Assembly: GCF_004193775.1 (NCBI RefSeq)
Contig: NC_041008.1
Coordinates: 9,939,731-10,003,730, forward strand
Origin: Glycine soja
Lineage: Eukaryota > Streptophyta > Magnoliopsida > Fabales > Fabaceae
Direction of reading: 5' to 3'
Length of the DNA stretch: 64,000 bases
Shown here: positions 14,401 to 24,840 of the stretch, piece after piece
Numbering within the stretch: the first letter of the stretch is position 1
Layout: each line of letters opens with the position of its first letter
Notes under the pieces: model-generated
What the model was told of the DNA's origin: nothing
What the model saw: the letters and a program-made list of their open reading frames with translations, nothing else
Database searches by the model: none
Translations under genes and position numbers: made by a program

Positions 14401-17400
14401 TGGATGAATTCCAATTTTGGCACCAAGAGAGAGAGCCTCCACTGCATTAATAAAATGAATGCCTTCCAGCATCACAGTAACCATTTTAACCTTACTGCAA
14501 TGGAAAAGGGTAATAAATTTAATAAATCTAACACATCCAACAGAACACAGCAGCCTAAAACTGTAACTTCTGATAGGGATGGCCAATATAAAGTATCTTA
14601 CGATTATAATTTTAATTAATAAACATGTATTTTTACATTTCGTGGGAAGGAAAGAAAAGCAAGGCATGGTCAAATAAAACTGATGCAGTTAAAGAAATTT
14701 ATGTAATGGTAAAATTAGGTTGCGAAAGAGCAAGACCGGAGTAAACCTGCCACCACCAATTTCACCCTCAAAAGTGAAGAGCTTTTCACACATTGCTGTC
14801 ATCAAAAGGCAACAATAAATTAACATTTAAATAAAAATGGTCAAGAACTATGTAACTCAATAGATCTAAAATAATTACCGGAAAGAATAGGCCGTGCTCT
14901 TGCAATGGCATCTAGTCTTCCTGATGATGCAATCTAAATGTTTAAGTAACAATAGTCAATACAACATATACTAGCTAAGTATAGTCAATGCAACATGTTT
15001 CTTACGCAAGAAATTATAAATATAAAATAATATGATGACTATAACTTACAGTGACTTTTTCATTCAAATCATCGGATCTCCCATAAGAGACATATGCATC
15101 AACAACATAAGCTATTTTGTGAATTTCTACATGATAAACAAATATGGTTAATTTTGGGCAGTATAACCCTATCACTAAATTCCCCCCAAAACAAAACCTT
15201 GAAGATATCATTCTAGAATATTTGTAGATCGAGTACACAATGAATATTGTTGATAGATGAAAGAAAAACTCCATTACCAAAAGTAAATGAAATAATAGTT
15301 GCCACTCTTACTTATGCAATAGGGGACGGGTAGAATATGCCACAAAAACAAACATGGAAACTTATTACAAGTCTGTATGAATAACTTTTGAGTCCGACGT
15401 CAACTTATAGTCACCGTCACAGATAAGGAGCTTCCATAAAAAAATTGCATGATTTATTTATCAACTAAAGCAATGTGCTCCTGCAACAAACTGCTGGGAC
15501 TTTTTTTTTTCTGCTATGCCAGTAGTTGCCTAGACTGAAAAGTGACATTTCCTTTCTTTTTTGGTTAAAAGTGACCAATGATATCCACAACCACATATTT
15601 AAGGGATGCTGTGATTATAAAAGGAGGAAAACAAGCGCAGGACTCAGTATAACTTAACAAACTGAAAATTTTAAATTAAATAATCCAGTGCATGGGCTTA
15701 ACAACCATATTTGGAAGTTGTTATACAGGTACTTACCCTGTCGTAAACATGCTGTATGCATACATTTCAAACCAGAGACCACCTTTTAAGGTTATTTTAC
15801 TTTGTTCATAATAAAGATTCTCTAGGATAATGTCATCTATGACACAAGAAAAAGGTGACAGCTTCGTATCCGCTAATGATCAACTACATTACAACTGCTC
15901 CTAGGATCAAGGGGTTAGTTCTACCTTCTGAAAGTGGGAGAATAAAAAATAATTTGTTTGGAACTCCTTTTTACAAAGAATCAAGCATCATATAAAGCCA
16001 AAAATATCAAGGCATCTGTTACCTGCCAGATCCTTTTCCAGTTTTTGGAGAAATGATGGTAATATGTTCGAACGGAGAATAAGAACTGTGTCTGATTTTA
16101 GATCTGCATAACCCAAAAATGAATATTCTTTACATGAACCAAAATCCTTGGAAGTAAATATTGTTTAATGCCAAAAAGCTCCATAGAGACCTTTCAAAGC
16201 ACCCTTCTCCCCAAAAATAAGATGATTAGTTTGATCAACGTGAGATATCAGGACAACTAAAGCTGATACATCTGCAAGGGAGATAGAAAAATATATGCAT
16301 CAGGAAAATCATGTAACAGTGTAATTTACGTAAACTGTAGAGTCAATGTATTAGATAACACCGGTGCAACAGTTAGAATGACAACATCATTCCATTCCTA
16401 TTTTCTGAGAGAAAATAATGACAAACAACATTTAAAAATACTAATAATAAATTGATGAAATATCTTTCTCTATATGACCTATTGTTATTAACTGCAAAGT
16501 TATGTGAAACAAAGAAAGTTGAACTCCAAGTAACATGAAATATGGCAAAGCAGATTGTTACTGATACATGTTCATCAGAAGGAAGTTCAAAATACTCAAG
16601 TTGAATTCAATATACCTGCTAAGTTTATAAAAGTAGGAATTAAGCATTTTGCCCAAGTGTTTACTTGGAAATTCCCCAACTGGTCCATCATACAAGCTTC
16701 AGCTTTTGTAGGTTATGGCCATGCATAAATCAAATATTCTTTCTACAGTGGAAAAATTTTAGCTTGCAATTGATGACAGGTGCTGCCCAATCGCTCAAAC
16801 GATACTTTTGAATTTTAATGCTACAATTTATAACCAACGTTTGATTTTAAGATTTCAAAAGTATATAATTTGGACCCTTAACTTCACGCATACGCTGCAT
16901 GAAGAAAACTGGCTAGCAGACTGGCTTTCCCCATCAAGCTAGCAGTATGAGTTCTGTGCATAATATTTTTAGTATCCCACGATAAGGTATTAGCGCATAT
17001 TAGAAGAAGAATGTATGGTTATCTCTGTTATTAGCATTCCTTTAGCGTAATTTTGGCTTTATGCCTCCAGTTAAGGGAAGAAAAGAAAAACTTACAACCA
17101 ACGTTTGATTTTAAGATTTCAAAAGTACATAAATTTTAAATTTTGAATAATATCACATATTATATCTATTTTAACTCATTTTTATGGGTTGCTACAACAA
17201 ACCAGAGCAAAGAACTATAGTTTATGAAACAGTCAACCATAAGCTGAAATATTAATTTACCTCTCCCTGCTTCCGAAGGGCTTGGACATTTAACTCCTCC
17301 AAGCTTTACGAGTTCTTCAATGACGGGATCATTTATCTACAGAACAATTTATTTCAATTGTACAATTTAAAAGCAAACTCACTTAGTGTCATAAGGCTTG

Positions 17401-20400
17401 GTTGTTGCTGAACAAATTAAAAGCAAACATAGATTGCTGTAAAATCCTAATAACAGAAGATGCAATAACAAATGGGAGGAAATAATCATAAAGGATGTCT
17501 GATTCATTGCCACAAGTTAGCATGTCAACATTTCATGCCCGACAATAACTCATTTTTTGCTAAATGGCAATTACATTTGTGGTATCACATTTTAACATAT
17601 TCTTGACAGCATTCCCATTAATGCTGTGAATCAAGAGAAGTTTTGTGTTAACCTGATCAATAAATCAATGGAAGTTAGTATTTGAATATTTTTAACAGGG
17701 ATTAATTTGTAGATCTGTTTTCATTCAGACAAATTTATACTTCTGTATCATGGTTTGTTTAAAGACGATATGTGCATATTGGTGAAAACTGGGGGAAGAA
17801 AATCATCAAAAAGAAAAAAAATTGCACAAGAAATGTCAATGTATTATCATTTATGATAATACGTTCAAATGCGTATGTGTTGATATAATTTGTTGGAAAA
17901 TCCCACATATGTGAGTGCAGCTTATTTTTCTGTTAACATATTTAACTGTTTCTTTTTGTTGACAAGGATCTATTTTAAGTAGACTCATAAATTGAAGCAT
18001 AACTTAAATTACTACCTTGGCCACTTATGCCAAATTAGTTGTTGACTTGTTGGGTGTTCAACTCAAAGTCCTAAAATTAATTTTTCCATCCTTTAAACAA
18101 CAATTCAAAATTGTAGAGTTTCAAGCTAAAAGATAAGATACATGCATATTAGAAATTGAATTTTTATCACTAAGGTTTAGGTAGCTCAAATGCAAAGTGA
18201 AAAATTGTATTTTACTATATGAACTTTAATTGAATAAATGCATTGGAAGTTATTTTTGTTTCAACTTCTAATAGAACTTATTTATTATAGTTGTTGATAA
18301 TTTTCATTATAAATAAATAAGAGATTTAGTGGAGAAACAACAAATGTGGAGAGAGTGTGTGAGAAGAAAGATTGTAAAACAAAGTCACTGTGTTGAGAGA
18401 AAAATATTTTTGTGTGAGAGTGTTATTATTTTTTATAACCACTGAGTGAGGTACTTGAGTTTGTAGAATGATACACTATTTGGGGTGGATTACAATCTTG
18501 TAATCATTTTTGTGATAGTAAAATATTTTTTGAGACGATTCCGTGGATGTAGGCAAGAGGTGTCGAACCACGTTAAATTCTTGTATTTGTTATTATTTTT
18601 CCTACTATGTAATTTTTGTTGTGTTCTCATGATCTTTTGTGAGTGTGGATAATTTTAGTTGTGAGAGTGTTGATTACCCAACAGTGGTATCAGAGCTCTG
18701 GCTGGGAGCACACAAAGGTTCAAGATGGGGGAGAAGACATCACGAAGGTACAAATATGTTGGTTCAAAGAGGGAATGCAAGGTGTACAAAGGGAGACACT
18801 TATGTTGCGAGAACAAAAAAATAAAGGTAACCTTTTCTATTTGAATGAAAAAGCCTTAAAGAGGAACTATGATAGGAAAGTGAAGAAGAAAATGAAGTTT
18901 TCTAATGTTGTAGAAGTGTTGGGAGATACTTCCGTTGGAGGGGAAGTTTCTTCGCTTTCAAATTGATCGAAGTATATTTCTCTTTTGACTTGAAGGGGAG
19001 AATTGTAAAGTTTCAAGTCAAAAGTTAAGATGTATGCATATTGGGAATTGAATTTTTATCACTAAGATTTATATGACTTAAATGCAAAGTGAAAGATTAC
19101 ATTTTACTAGATGAATCTTAGTTGAATTAATGCATTGGAAGTCATTTTTATTTCAACTTTCAAGAGAACTTATTTATTATAGTTGGTGACAATTTTCTTT
19201 ATAAATAGAGAAGAGATTTAATGGAGAAACAACACATAAGGAGAAAGTGTGTGAGAAGGGAGATTGTGAAACAAAGTCATTTTGTTGAGGAAAAAAAATG
19301 TCTTTATGTGAGAGTATTATCATTGCTTGTAATAATTGAGTGTAGTATTCGGGTTTGTAGAGTGATATACTATTTGGAGTGGATTACAATCTTATAATCA
19401 TTCTTGTGATAGTGAAATATTTTTTGAGACGGTTCCGTGGATGTAGATAAGAGGTGTCGAACTACATTAAACTCTTGTACTTGTTATTATTTTTCTTATG
19501 GCGTAATTTTTATTGTGTTCTCACGATATTTTGTGAGTGTGGTGGTTTTACTTGTGAGAGCATTAATTACCCAACAAAAATTTAATTATATATTCAATTT
19601 TATAAATTTCAAAATATCACAGACCTCAAACACTTCTTTCCCTCTCACGGACATTTCCATTTTCAAATGCATTTCATCAAATATTTTATGAAGCAAATCA
19701 AGGATCACTTCCCTCAAAGTTTAGATTGGTGAGAATGAGGGTTGGATTAACTGCCGAGATCGAGTAAAGTATACAAAGAAGGCCACAGGTTGGTTCATGC
19801 TATTGTACTTTCATTCATAGCCCTTGCGCGCATACAGGTTTGGTTCCCGTTTAAAACTAAGTTTGAACTCATCTTTTGAAAATGTTTGAAGTTAATGGAA
19901 GAAAAATGGAATCAAATTAAACCTATTTTAAAAAAATAAAAGACTTAATTAAAAATTTTAAAAACAAAAGGAATAAATTGAATCTAACAAATAAAATAAG
20001 GACCAAATTGAACCTTAAGTAAACAAAAGGAACAAATTGAATCTAACAAATAAAATAAGAACCAAATTGAACCTTAAGTAAGAAAATCAGATTCAACCTA
20101 AAAAATAAATCAGAAAATTAAAATAGTAATGAAACCTTATCTAATTAGTAATTGAAAATGTAAAAATTAGTTATATTTTCAATTTATTATGAAGTATTTA
20201 CTCAAAAGAAAGTTGTCTTCAAATTTTAAATAGTTGCCTCCACGCCATGTATCACCATGGGATATTAACGTTGGACTAAAAAAAAGCTTAAACACAATTT
20301 TCAGTACTTATTTTGTTCAACATGCAATTTTGTTCTTATATTTTAAAAATATGTAATTTTAGAAAAAGATTTTGTCAGTATTTTATTTTTTTCCAATTAA

Positions 20401-22585
20401 AATTTAAATTAAACATATTCATTTAAGATATCAAGAAATATAATAAATAAAATAAATTATTTTTATATTTTCTTCTAAATTAATTTACAATAATTTTTTT
20501 TAAAATATCATTAATTAAAGATAATATAATTTAAATTATTTATTATAAATTCAAAAGGTAATTTATATATTCTAAAATTATTTATTATAAAATTTAATTA
20601 TAATATAATTTATAAAATAAAAATATTATAATTTCAATTATATAAAAAAATTGCTGTATGCAATGTATAAACTCAAATACCAGTTTAAGATTATCTTTGA
20701 ATATTTTTTAAAAGAAAAAAATTAATTCAAATATAGTTTTGGAAAGGATTTATTATAGAAAAGAATTTAATTTTTATATATTGTTGGCTATGAAGAGTCA
20801 GCCCATGTGGCTTTCGTTTTATTAATGGTATATTTTGCTTCTTCAGATGAAAATTATATATCGTCGTTGTATAGATTTTTTTATTTTTATACTATTAACT
20901 AACTAAAAATCATTCAAAATATAACTTTTAAAGAAATTATTATAAAAAATAATCTTATAATACATGACACAGCAAAAACTTTGCACTATCTGTATATTGT
21001 AATTAAATTTTATAAAAAAAATCTATTCTATAATATATAAAGGTATACATTTTCTAACACAACAATGATGGAAGGAATAATATAAAGTTATTTAGTTTGA
21101 ATAAAATTGAAACTTTAATGTTTCAGGCCACGTTGATAACTTATTTGACAAATTGATCAAATCAGGCTTCTTTTATAAATTTATTCTTAAAAGGGGATTG
21201 TTTCCAAACTTTTTTTGGACTAGCCAGTGGAGATGGCGAGACACTGTCCACGTGGTGGATCCCGTCATTCGTAATGGCGAAATGTTTTTTTGCGGAATTT
21301 TTTTTAACTTCAAATGGGTATAACTTTTGATAGGAATGTTTGTTTGATGCTCATAATATGTTAAAATTCTCGAAATTGAATGAAGAATCCCTTGAGATTT
21401 GGTCATTTCATTTTTTCCAAAAAATGGATTTAAGATTCAACCACCCATTTTTTTAATCTTAAATCCTATTTTTGAGCGAGGCGTTTTTTGGAAAAATGAA
21501 TTGACCAAATCCTCTTTGGGAATTTGTCAGGGGATTCTTCATTCAATTTCAAGCATTTTGACATATTATGGACCTCAAACGGGCCACGAAATTCTGGGGA
21601 TTCTCCATTTAATTTCGAACATTTTTGACATATTATGGATCGGACATTCCGAAAAATTATACCCCTTTGAAGTTAAAAAAAAAATTCATAAAAAATCATT
21701 TCACCGTTACGATGACGGGACCTGTCACACGAACAATATTTTGCCATTTACAATGAGTCCACCAGATACTGTCACGTGTTCAAATCACCAATTCCATTGG
21801 CGAGTTCCCTTAAAAAAAACAGACTCCTTACAAAAAGTTTTAAAACAGCCCCCTAAAATAAATTTCTAGAGAGACCCTGTGCTCAATTTGCCAACTTATT
21901 TCCTATCAAAATCATACCCACCAAACTCCCTCCTCTATTTCTATGGTCGGATACTTTTAAAAGTAATTACTGTACATGATCAGATCCGTATTATGTGCAG
22001 TCTGCGATCACTACGTAAACCACGCATTTTATCTTATGAGGACGTTGATTCCTTTGATAGGAGAGAAAAAAAAAAATATGATTTATGAATTTTTTTTATT
22101 TAATTGAAAAGAAAATAAAAGAATAAATTGACTTTTAAAAATAAAAATAATTTTTTTAATCTTTTTTTCATTTTGTTATCAATTCAAATTTTAATTTTCT
22201 TTTTTCATCTAAACAAAGGAACCATGAATGTAGTAAATGAAAGTGACATATTATATTTATCTCGTAAACCACGCATTTAAAACTGCACCATTGGATTTTC
22301 ATCCGACGAATAAAATTCTCCGAATCACAGAACATGCGAAATAACAGCGCGCAAACAATCACGTTCCTTATCTAAGCCGCAAAACAGAAGCTGAGTGGTG
22401 TATTACTCCTATTCGAGAGAGATCGTATATTCGTATATGCATGTATCAGAATCAGAATTTTCTAAAGGAAGAGAAAAACGAACCTCGAAAGCTTGCACAT
22501 CGTAGCCATGGCGAATAGCCTTCGCCGCCATCTCCAAGCTCAACTCATCCAAACCGACGAAACCGATCGCTTTCCGAGACGCCAT
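1..22585 (-). CDS. Four-module fusion: dehydrogenase-dehydrogenase-DUF1537 kinase-class II aldolase (At1g18270-like), 3' end outside window
   Basis: One gene with 39 coding exons visible, all joined in frame (about 1,217 codons in the window; the Arabidopsis protein is, from memory, near 1,370 residues). The start at 22585 opens with MASRKAIGFVGLDEL. Module order is beta-hydroxyacid dehydrogenase 1, dehydrogenase 2, DUF1537/OtnK-type sugar-acid kinase, then KbaY/FbaA-type class II aldolase; each is described in its own entry. In bacteria the dehydrogenase and the kinase are separate enzymes of four-carbon acid sugar (threonate/erythronate) catabolism, usually with an aldolase-family partner; that the plant protein does the same on ascorbate-derived L-threonate is inference. 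No clear targeting peptide is seen, so it is probably cytosolic. Every splice junction I placed keeps phase and no premature stop was found, so the gene looks functional. Two introns use GC donors. Intron 1 is 5.1 kb and full of repeats. The stop codon and last roughly 150 residues lie left of position 1. Confidence 0.9.
1925..2275. repeat. Dispersed plant repeat in intron 36
   Basis: An island more GC-rich than the surrounding intron. It contains phrases such as GAGTTTGGACTTAACTCAAT and CATATCTCTGGGCGATGTTG that I remember as belonging to a very common dicot dispersed repeat, thought to be a TRIM or solo-LTR type. I could not fix its termini or find a target duplication, so class and borders are uncertain. 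Confidence 0.4.
2521..6921 (-). other. Module 3: DUF1537/OtnK four-carbon acid sugar kinase domain (exons 23-35)
   Basis: Exons: 6710-6921, 6395-6482, 5701-5820, 5490-5608, 5330-5402, 5109-5228, 4885-4953, 4621-4791, 4485-4532, 4160-4301, 3875-3972, 2751-2895, 2521-2609. Exon 23 has a linker followed by the family signature VVLDDDPTGTQTVHD. Then follow LTNSRSLSSGK, the VLRGDSTLRGHFPE loop, GSYVPKTTKQVEEL, and in the C-terminal nucleotide-binding half GGITSSDLATKALGAR with GVPYIVFPGNVG. DUF1537 proteins are ATP-dependent kinases of four-carbon sugar acids such as threonate. The introns after 5701 and after 4885 start with GC rather than GT, and no in-frame GT alternative is visible next to either. 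The exon 32/33 junction (donor in GGAAAAA/GTTTGT) restores LITGKTAAESLD. Confidence 0.88.
7639..7909 (+). mobile_element. Solo LTR inside intron 22 of the fusion gene
   Basis: A 271-bp unit begins TGTTAGGA and ends TCCTAACA, a perfect 8-bp inverted pair bounded by TG...CA as in LTRs. It holds a TATAAATAGGGG promoter box near 7715 and a T-rich/AATTCTTTT stretch near its end. The flanks are TAAGC (7634-7638) and GAAGC (7910-7914), a 5-bp target duplication with one mismatch. No internal region or second LTR is present, so this is the scar left by recombination between two LTRs, probably of a Copia-type element by its termini. It is inserted antisense to the host gene. Confidence 0.7.
8300..13025 (-). 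other. Module 2: beta-hydroxyacid dehydrogenase domain with canonical motifs (exons 12-22)
   Basis: Exons: 12831-13025, 12523-12598, 11815-11895, 11656-11736, 10136-10212, 9998-10052, 9851-9899, 9525-9662, 9139-9220, 8934-9012, 8300-8346; residues 293-612. Exon 12 carries a linker (EFTTDSKSGRR) and then the Rossmann motif GFIGLGAMGFGMATHLL. Further on come IIMVTNEAQAESVL, LSSTVSPAYV, the substrate loop VDAPVSGGVVRASMGTLT and the catalytic-lysine segment GAGSGVKMINQLLAG, all as expected for an active NAD(P)-dependent 3-hydroxyisobutyrate or L-threonate type dehydrogenase. Exon lengths and phases closely copy those of module 1, so the two arose by internal duplication. Confidence 0.9.
12077..12236. 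mobile_element. MITE-like element with GTTTGGTTG...CAACCAAAC ends (intron 13)
   Basis: A purine-rich left end (TTTGGTTGGAGGGAAATGGA) faces a pyrimidine-rich right end that reads as its imperfect inverted copy (CCCTCCTCTCAACCAAACAT). The centre repeats the theme with TTGGTTGTTTGGTTC. Length is about 160 bp. There is no ORF and no certain target duplication. A related but weaker sequence lies in the Harbinger-like gene intron at about 29004-29270. Confidence 0.45.
16832..17132. repeat. Pair of 37-bp direct repeats in intron 2
   Basis: The segment starting AACCAACGTTTGATTTTAAG occurs at 16832-16868 and again at 17096-17132 with 36 of 37 bases identical, 264 bp apart. The spacer has no ORF or clear terminal structure. 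A local segmental duplication or a small insertion that duplicated its flank would both explain it. Confidence 0.6.
18112..19576 (+). mobile_element. Complete non-autonomous LTR retrotransposon in intron 1 of the fusion gene
   Basis: Two long terminal repeats, 18112-18683 (572 bp) and 19004-19576 (573 bp), both begin TGTA and end CCCAACA, and are clearly homologous with scattered substitutions and small indels. The element is flanked by a perfect 5-bp target duplication AAAAT (18107-18111 and 19577-19581). Directly after the left LTR comes TGGTATCAGAGC (18685-18696), the primer-binding site complementary to initiator-methionine tRNA, and just before the right LTR the polypurine tract GAAGGGGAGAA. 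The internal region is only 320 bp and has no gag, protease, integrase or reverse transcriptase, so movement would have needed enzymes from a relative, probably Copia-like. It lies antisense to the host gene. Confidence 0.92.
18684..19003 (+). other. Internal region of the LTR element (PBS, short ORF, PPT)
   Basis: After the primer-binding site an ATG at about 18725 opens a short frame starting MGEKTSRRYKYVGSK, and overlapping frames of 60-107 codons also exist. None shows a zinc knuckle, protease or other retroviral-like domain. I regard them as remnants or chance frames of a gag-less element. Confidence 0.5.
21173..21868. mobile_element. Large foldback element in intron 1, about 300-bp inverted arms
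   Basis: The left part (about 21175-21415) and the right part (about 21490-21867) are imperfect inverted copies along their length. Matching landmarks include AAATTTATTCTTAAAAGGGG at the left end against the complement of CCCCCTAAAATAAATTT at the right end, GATCCCGTCATTCGTAATGG against the complement of CCGTTACGATGACGGGACC, AACTTCAAATGGGTATAA against the complement of TTATACCCCTTTGAAGTT, and AATGAAGAATCCCTTGAG against the complement of the GGGGATTCTTCATT segment. A second, partial copy of the inner motif occurs near 21590. Length is about 0.7 kb. Frames crossing it (up to 156 codons) resemble no protein I recognise and I treat them as chance. A Mutator-type or foldback MITE origin is likely; I could not identify a convincing target duplication. 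Confidence 0.7.
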
Positions 22586-22777
22586 TGCAGAGAAGCTTCC
22601 GATTGATTGATTTTCAGTACACTGCGCAAATCTACGAGAGAGAGTTGCGATTAAATAGAGAGATAAAATGAGGATCGAAGTTAATTGGAAGAGAAATGAT
22701 GAAATTAGGGGAAATTATTATTGCATGAGTTAAAGGAAGGAAAGAGCAAGGAAATTACGCTTTTTCCGATCGCTTCG

Positions 22778-22790
22778 CTGATATATAAGG
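22778..22790 (-). promoter_or_regulatory. Probable TATA box of the fusion gene
   Basis: A TATATA element lies about 200 bp upstream of the start codon on the minus strand, in a GA/CT-rich leader that contains no upstream ATG close to the start. The position would give a 5' leader of roughly 150-180 nt. Assigned by position and sequence only. Confidence 0.4.
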
Positions 22791-24474
22791 TTTTCTTGTC
22801 TTCTTTTTCTTATGCGCAAATAATCGGAGACTCGTGAAGAATGCGTAATGCCAGGGATTATATAAAATGCGCTCCAGATGGAAAATTAGTTATTTATTCG
22901 AGTAATAATGATACTTGGAATTCAGTCAATTACTTTCCCTTGTTTAATTTTATCCTCAACATTTATTTATATATATATATATAGTAATTATAAATTATTC
23001 ATTGTATATATTGATCCAAGTAAATATGTACTGTGATTCATTAAGCAAGTTGACAATTTGAATTTTATAGATAAAAATAAATGATCAAGAGAGACATTCT
23101 TTTGTAAAAAAGAGAGAGAGAAAGAGAGAAATTTCCTTTATTGATGAACTAAAATGTGCCACAAAATTTAAAATATTTCATTATTTTATTAGTAATTATA
23201 TTTTTAAATGTGAGTCAAATTTCCTTTAGTTATTATAAAATGGAAATAAAATATTTAATAATAAATATAACCAAAAAAAACAGTGAAATAACATATTTAC
23301 TTTCTCTCTATTTACATTTAGTTTTTGATTTCCTAAAGTATTCCAAGGAATATGCTCAAAAATATTAAATATCACCGCTCTATGTTATATTTATTTTATA
23401 AATACTCCTAAAAAAATTCCACTACTTTATTAAAAATATTAAATAGAAAATAATTATACTTAATATCTTAAAACTATTGCTGATTTTTTTTATAAAAAAT
23501 AAAAATGGCAGCAACTATTCAACTAACATGTAAACGAAAGGCCCTAACTCTCCCTTGCAAATCTACGCCATGTCTTTATCGCTGAGTCATTTCCATGTCA
23601 TTTAACAGTCAATAATTTCGATGTCGTCCCGAATCCGTATGAGACGTTTCTTTTTCTTTTTTAAACCGTGTCCTTTACGAGACTATTATTTATTTACAAA
23701 TATAATTTTTCGAAATAAAAAATAAAATAAAATAGTTTAGAAACATATATTTATATTAAAAAAAAGTTTTAAGATACTCTGTATTTTTTAAATAAGTGTT
23801 TTTTAAAAAAAGATGAGCAAATATATATTACCTTTTAAAAAATAGTTTTAAAGTACTCCGTATTTATATAGTTTTAAAATACTCCTTTTTTCTCTCTATA
23901 TTTATATTGCAAATATAAAACCCATATGAAACTATTCTTTTAATATGGTTATTCTAAAGTCAATAAAGTTATCATGTAATTGAATGATGATTGTGTAAAA
24001 TTATTTTACATTATCAATGTATAATTATCTTAATTTATCAATTTATAAAAGAAACCAAATTTTTTTATTTGTTTAAAGTTAGTTTTTCTATAAGTTAATC
24101 ATTTTATAAAAGGTACATAGTTATTTTATTGCTCTTTGTATTTTTATTTATGTAAGATAAAAAAATACAAGATGAATTGTTTTAGAAGCATAGTAAAAAA
24201 AAGTCATAGTACAAAGTAGGAAGAAAAACAACAATGGAACAAATTTGTGATCTTGTGGAAGCCAAAAAAGTATATAAGAAACTAAACATATTTGTCAAAT
24301 AGAAGAAAGTAAAAAATGAAGAGAATTTTAACTTTTAGATGACACATTGTTAATAAAAAAAATATTAAAGAGGATTTAGAGGAAAAAAAGAGGAGACCAT
24401 AACATAATTTTATACATAATACTATGAAAGTTTAAAAACTTTTAGGAGGAGGCATGCTCATGTAGCCCCATGCC

Positions 24475-24840
24475 TTTGGAGGTGATGATAATAGTGACAA
24501 TGGTAATTATATAATTGTAATGACGATGTTAGTAATAATGGCAATAGGCACAATAGTGGTAGAAGTGACGACAATGCTATTAGTGGACAATGCTATTAGT
24601 GGTGTTTATGTTGATGCAGGTAGTTTGAGTGTCAATAATAGTGGCTTGTAGTAACAACGACAATGATATTGATGACAATGTATGGTGGAGGAATTAATGA
24701 TGTTGGTAGTGTGGTGATAGGAGTTTGACAATAATGACAATGATGATGGTAGTAATAATAATAGTAATGGTAGTGATAATGATATTGATAATGATGATTG
24801 TGGTAATAATGTTAGTTATTGTGGTATTAATGATGACAAG
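24475..24840. repeat. Degenerate GAT/AAT/GGT trinucleotide tract
   Basis: About 365 bp of decayed trinucleotide repeats on the plus strand (GATGATGATAATAGTGACAA and similar). ACAATGCTATTAGTG is duplicated near 24570-24600. The opposite strand translates as runs of Ile/Thr/Asn (within a 102-codon frame), which is a composition artefact. Confidence 0.75.

Larger units (their letters stand above)
13134..22585 (-). other. Module 1: beta-hydroxyacid dehydrogenase-like domain with degraded motifs (exons 1-11)
   Basis: Exons: 22484-22585, 17261-17336, 16191-16271, 16023-16103, 15050-15126, 14879-14933, 14747-14795, 14357-14494, 13932-14010, 13253-13343, 13134-13180; 876 bp, residues 1-292. The fold is a 6-phosphogluconate/3-hydroxyisobutyrate dehydrogenase: Rossmann half, then a helical half with VKMVTVMLEGIHFINAVEA. 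Compared with module 2 the dinucleotide loop reads GLDELSLEM instead of GLGAMGFGM, the substrate loop reads DAYVSYGRS instead of DAPVSGGVV, and the Asn that follows the catalytic Lys by three residues is missing (KMVT instead of KMIN). The Lys itself is kept. I infer that this copy may be structural, regulatory or altered in substrate rather than a normal dehydrogenase. Confidence 0.85.

Noticed and set aside
14131..14673. 180-codon minus-strand frame
   Set aside because: Only exon 8 of the fusion gene (14357-14494) inside it is real coding; the rest reads through intron sequence.
18643..18966. 107-codon frame in the LTR element
   Set aside because: It spans the LTR end, PBS and internal region, and has no gag or pol motif.
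21399..21869. 156-codon frame
   Set aside because: It lies wholly within the foldback element and reflects its inverted repeats.
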